Positions 61,782-64,000 of a DNA stretch of 64,000 nt are shown piece by piece. The translations under genes were made by a program, and so were the position numbers. This DNA comes from Thermus tengchongensis. Its GTDB lineage: Bacteria; Deinococcota; Deinococci; Deinococcales; Thermaceae. How positions within the stretch are numbered: the first letter of the stretch is position 1; every line of letters starts with the position of its first letter. The stretch is from assembly GCF_021462405.1 (NCBI RefSeq), contig NZ_JAKEDU010000009.1:19565-83564 (forward strand), read 5' to 3'. The notes below the pieces were generated by a model. That model made no database searches, was not told the origin of the DNA, and saw only the letters and a program-made list of their open reading frames with translations.

Positions 61782-62555
61782 CTACTCTACCAAAGCCCTA
61801 TGGAAATCCTCTGCCGCCTGTAAGGCTCCCTCCAGATCCGGCCTGCCCCCCGGATAGAAAAGGGCGCGGCTTGCGGTGTTCAAAAGACCGGGGCCCTTCA
61901 AGGGCCTTCCCCCTTGGGCCCCTATGCCGGGGAGGAGGAAGGGAGCGTGGGGAGCCTGTTCCCGCACCGTCAAGACCACCTCCGGGTAGGTGGCCCCCAC
62001 CACCATGCCCACGCGGCTCCACTCCCCTTCCCGGTATCCCTCCCCCTCCCGGGCCAGGGCCTCCGCCAGGTGGAGGTAAAGGGGCCTTCCCTCCACCAGA
62101 AGATCCTGCAAAAACCCCGATCCTGGGTTTGAGGTCTTGACCAGGACGAAAACCGCCCCCTGGCTTTGCCTGGCCGCCTGGAAGAAGGGCGTAAGGGTAT
62201 CCAGGCCCAGGTAGGGGTTCACGGTGAGGGCGCTTCCGGGAAAGCGCAGGAGGTAGGCTCGGGCGTAAGCCTCGGCGGTGGAACCGATATCCCCCCGCTT
62301 CCCGTCAAAGATCACGGGCAGGCCCATGACCCGTGCGGCGCTGGCCAGCTCAAAAAGAAGCCCGAGCCCTTCCGGGCCCAGGGCCTCAAAGAAGGCCAGC
62401 TGGAACTTGACCGCAGCCAGCCTGGAAGCCAAGGCCTCGAGAAGCTCCACCGTGTACCGCTTCAAGTGGGCAACGGGCTCACGCCCGTGAAGCTCGGGCC
62501 TGGGATCCACCCCGAGGACCAAAGGGGGGCGGGAAAGGGCCAGGAGAAAGTCCAT
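61782..62555 (-). CDS. pyrF: orotidine 5'-phosphate decarboxylase (type 2)
   Basis: 257 aa from ATG 62555. The catalytic D-x-K-x2-D motif is [18 protein letters not shown] (about residue 84). [19 protein letters not shown] and PGIGAQGG follow, as in the subfamily typical of Thermus and actinobacteria. Makes UMP. First gene of pyrF-pyrE-SpoIIM-like-gpsA. Confidence 0.95.
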   Translation of the reverse strand: MDFLLALSRPPLVLGVDPRPELHGREPVAHLKRYTVELLEALASRLAAVKFQLAFFEALGPEGLGLLFELASAARVMGLPVIFDGKRGDIGSTAEAYARAYLLRFPGSALTVNPYLGLDTLTPFFQAARQSQGAVFVLVKTSNPGSGFLQDLLVEGRPLYLHLAEALAREGEGYREGEWSRVGMVVGATYPEVVLTVREQAPHAPFLLPGIGAQGGRPLKGPGLLNTASRALFYPGGRPDLEGALQAAEDFHRALVE

Positions 62556-62562
62556 GCCTTCC

Positions 62563-62568
62563 ACTATA
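62563..62568 (-). promoter_or_regulatory. -10 box of pyrF operon (leaderless message)
   Basis: Minus-strand TATAGT at 62568-62563 leaves only seven bases to the pyrF ATG, so transcription would begin at or one base before the start codon. No strong -35 at 17 bp. Confidence 0.5.
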
Positions 62569-62572
62569 GGCC

Positions 62573-62602
62573 TTGACAACCCCAGGCCTCGGGGCATAGA
62601 GT
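62573..62602 (+). promoter_or_regulatory. promoter of the subtilase gene
   Basis: TTGACA (62573-62578) and TAGAGT (62597-62602) with an 18-bp spacer. A strong AAGGAGG ribosome site lies just before ATG 62628. It overlaps the divergent pyrF promoter region. Confidence 0.65.
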
Positions 62603-62627
62603 TGCCAGCGTACCGCAAGGAGGGAGT

Positions 62628-63841
62628 ATGAAGAAGCTCATCCTGGCTTTAAGCCTTCTGGTTCTGGCCGCCTGCCAGCAGCAGGCCACGGTGCAACCCC
62701 AGGCCCTTAGGGAAGGGGGCCAGACCTACATCGCCATCCTGGAGCCCACGGCCTCGCCCACGCTTCCCGCCCGTTTCTCCGAACGCCTTGCCGCTTTGGA
62801 AAGGGCCCACGGCCTTTCCATCCCCGCCGAAGACCGCCTCGAGGCCCTGGGGGCCGTCATCCTCCGCAACCTCACCCCCGCCCAGGCCCAGCGCCTGGCC
62901 CAGGACCCCAGGGTCTACGCCCTGACCCTGGACCAGGAGGTGAAGGCCTACGCCCAAACCATCCCCTGGGGCGTGGATCGCATCGGCGCCCCCACCACCA
63001 CCGCCAAGGGCGCGGGCGTGTCCGTGTACGTGGTGGACACCGGCATCAAGGTGGGGCATGAGGACCTCACCAACCTGATGGGGGGTATGCGGTGGTGAAG
63101 TGCCGGGGTAAGTGCCGCACGGCCTACGACGACGACAACGGCCACGGCACCCATGTGGCGGGCACGGTGGCCGCGGTGAACAACAGCGTGGGCGTCTTGG
63201 GCGTAGCCCCCGCCGCCGAGCTTTGGGCGGTGAAGGTCCTCTCCGGCTCGGGCTCGGGCTCCATCAGCGGCATCGTCCAAGGCCTCAACTGGGTCATCGC
63301 CCACAACAACGGGGGGAAGCCCAAGGTGATCAACATGAGCCTGGGGGGCCGGGGTCGGGACGACCAGGACGGCCAGTACTGCCCCGCCAACCGCTCCACC
63401 GATGCCTTCCACAACGCTATCCAGAAGGCGGTCTGCGACCACAACATCACTGTGGTGGTGGCCGCAGGCAACGACGGGGCCGACGCCGCCAACTACGTTC
63501 CCGCCGCCTACGACGAGGTCATCACCGTGAGCGCCACCAACAGCCAGGACGACTGGCCCTCCTGGTCCAACTACGGCCCCGATGTGGACCTCGCCGCCCC
63601 TGGTGTTGCCATCCTTTCCACCTGGAACTCCTCCACCACCAGCTACAACACCATCAGCGGCACCTCCATGGCCAGCCCCCATGTGGCCGGAGCCGCCGCC
63701 TTGGTGCTTTCCCGCTACCCGAGCTACACCCCAGCCCAGGTAAAGCAGGCCCTTCTGCAAAACGCCGAAAGCACCGCCACCTGGAAAAACACCTCGGGGA
63801 ATCCGCACCCCGAGCCCTTCCTGAACGTTAGAGGATTCTAG
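62628..63841 (+). pseudogene. S8 subtilisin-like protease, lipoprotein, with a -1 frameshift
   Basis: Lipobox LAAC (Cys16) after a signal peptide, an I9-type propeptide (about 25-110), then the triad: Asp in VYVVDTGIKVGHED, His in NGHGTHVAGTVAA, Ser in SGTSMASPHVAGAAALV. The first two-thirds of the catalytic Asp region is in one frame up to TGA at 63096; the His and Ser parts are in another. The break is at six G (63080-63085): one more G would give LMGGYAVV and a 404-aa protein. No C-terminal extension, unlike aqualysin I. A sequencing error, a real mutation or programmed slippage are all possible. Confidence 0.85.
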
Positions 63842-63855
63842 CCCCTCCACGAAAA

Positions 63856-63886
63856 CCCCCTGCCCTAAGGCGGGGGGCTGGCTTTT
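63856..63886 (+). terminator. terminator after the subtilase gene
   Basis: CCCCC-T-GCC pairs with GGC-GGGGG over a CTAA loop, one bulged base, followed by TTTT at 63883-63886. Confidence 0.6.
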
Positions 63887-63894
63887 CCCTTGGG

Positions 63895-63920
63895 AAAAAA
63901 GAAAACCCCGATAGGGGGTT
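63895..63920 (-). terminator. terminator of 16S rRNA transcript
   Basis: On the minus strand AACCCC, CTATC, GGGGTT is followed by TTCTTTTTT. It lies about 57 bp after the 16S 3' end, with no spacer tRNA or 23S between. Confidence 0.75.
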
Positions 63921-63976
63921 GCACCGGCCTGGACCGCGGGGTCTTGAAAGCGCAGGAACGGGCTTGGGTACTCCTT

Positions 63977-64000
63977 AGAAAGGAGGTGATCCAGCCGCAC
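63977..64000 (-). rRNA. rrs: 16S ribosomal RNA, 3' end only
   Basis: The minus strand reads GTGCGGCTGGATCACCTCC followed by TTTCT, the invariant 3' end of bacterial 16S rRNA including the anti-Shine-Dalgarno CCTCC. The rest of the gene lies beyond the window. It is convergent with the subtilase gene. Confidence 0.95.

Overview
The window is chromosomal DNA of a Thermus species (Deinococcota). The evidence is the very GC-rich, strongly codon-biased sequence, T. thermophilus-length RpoB/RpoC, RecA, AlaS and CsoR proteins, a 16S rRNA 3' end with its own terminator and no spacer tRNA or 23S behind it (the split rRNA layout of Thermus), and many short or absent mRNA leaders. I cannot name the species. 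I see no IS transposase, prophage or CRISPR array. The mobile or repeated DNA is small: a 104-bp TIR element in two copies and a hairpin repeat family.

Layout. 1-2.7 kb: the end of a glcD-like oxidase, initiator tRNA-fMet with its own promoter and terminator, then pterin dehydratase, thioesterase, DUF393 and mutM. 2.75-5.5 kb (-): thiamine ABC permease and binding protein under a TPP riboswitch. 5.5-7.2 kb (-): class II aldolase, a small unknown protein and an alpha/beta hydrolase lacking its nucleophile. 7.2-15.4 kb (-): rpoB-rpoC with promoter and leader hairpin. 15.4-17 kb: an S4 protein and a MntA/HepT toxin-antitoxin pair whose mntA carries an in-frame 104-bp repeat. 17-23.6 kb (-): the compact operon ygfZ-cinA-thpR-recA-rny-mreB-fabZ. 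23.7-30.7 kb: MFS, HAD and enolase-superfamily genes, a P-loop protein, a barrel-like exported protein, a lone sugar permease, then mltG, ruvX and a membrane protein downstream of alaS (30.7-33.4 kb). 33.4-38 kb: RHH/PIN toxin-antitoxin pair, NIPSNAP-like protein, FtsX/LolD-type ABC exporter, CoA-disulfide reductase. 38-42.3 kb: isocitrate lyase and a 920-aa P-loop/repeat protein of unknown function. 42.3-46.2 kb: sufCBD plus a Rieske ferredoxin. The sulfur-donating half (DUF302, sufS, sufU, two small genes) follows at 55.7-58.7 kb.

Between the two suf halves lies a metal (copper) island. It holds copZ-csoR-DUF305-copA, then a SHOCT membrane protein with a response regulator and histidine kinase, CueP, a decayed BNR gene, a METTL7-like methyltransferase, a CcdA-like membrane protein, a second SHOCT protein and a Met-rich exported protein. 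Four promoters here (two of them divergent) share one layout: a 7-bp box, 4 bp, GCTTAAC, 10 bp, then a -10 of the form TARGST, with no -35 hexamer. This looks like a two-component copper/envelope regulon separate from CsoR. It is the most interesting system in the window.

58.7-62.6 kb (-): pyrF-pyrE-SpoIIM-like-gpsA and a Uma2-family gene. 62.6-63.8 kb: a lipoprotein subtilase broken by one missing G in a G-run. 63.9-64 kb: the 3' end of 16S rRNA on the minus strand.
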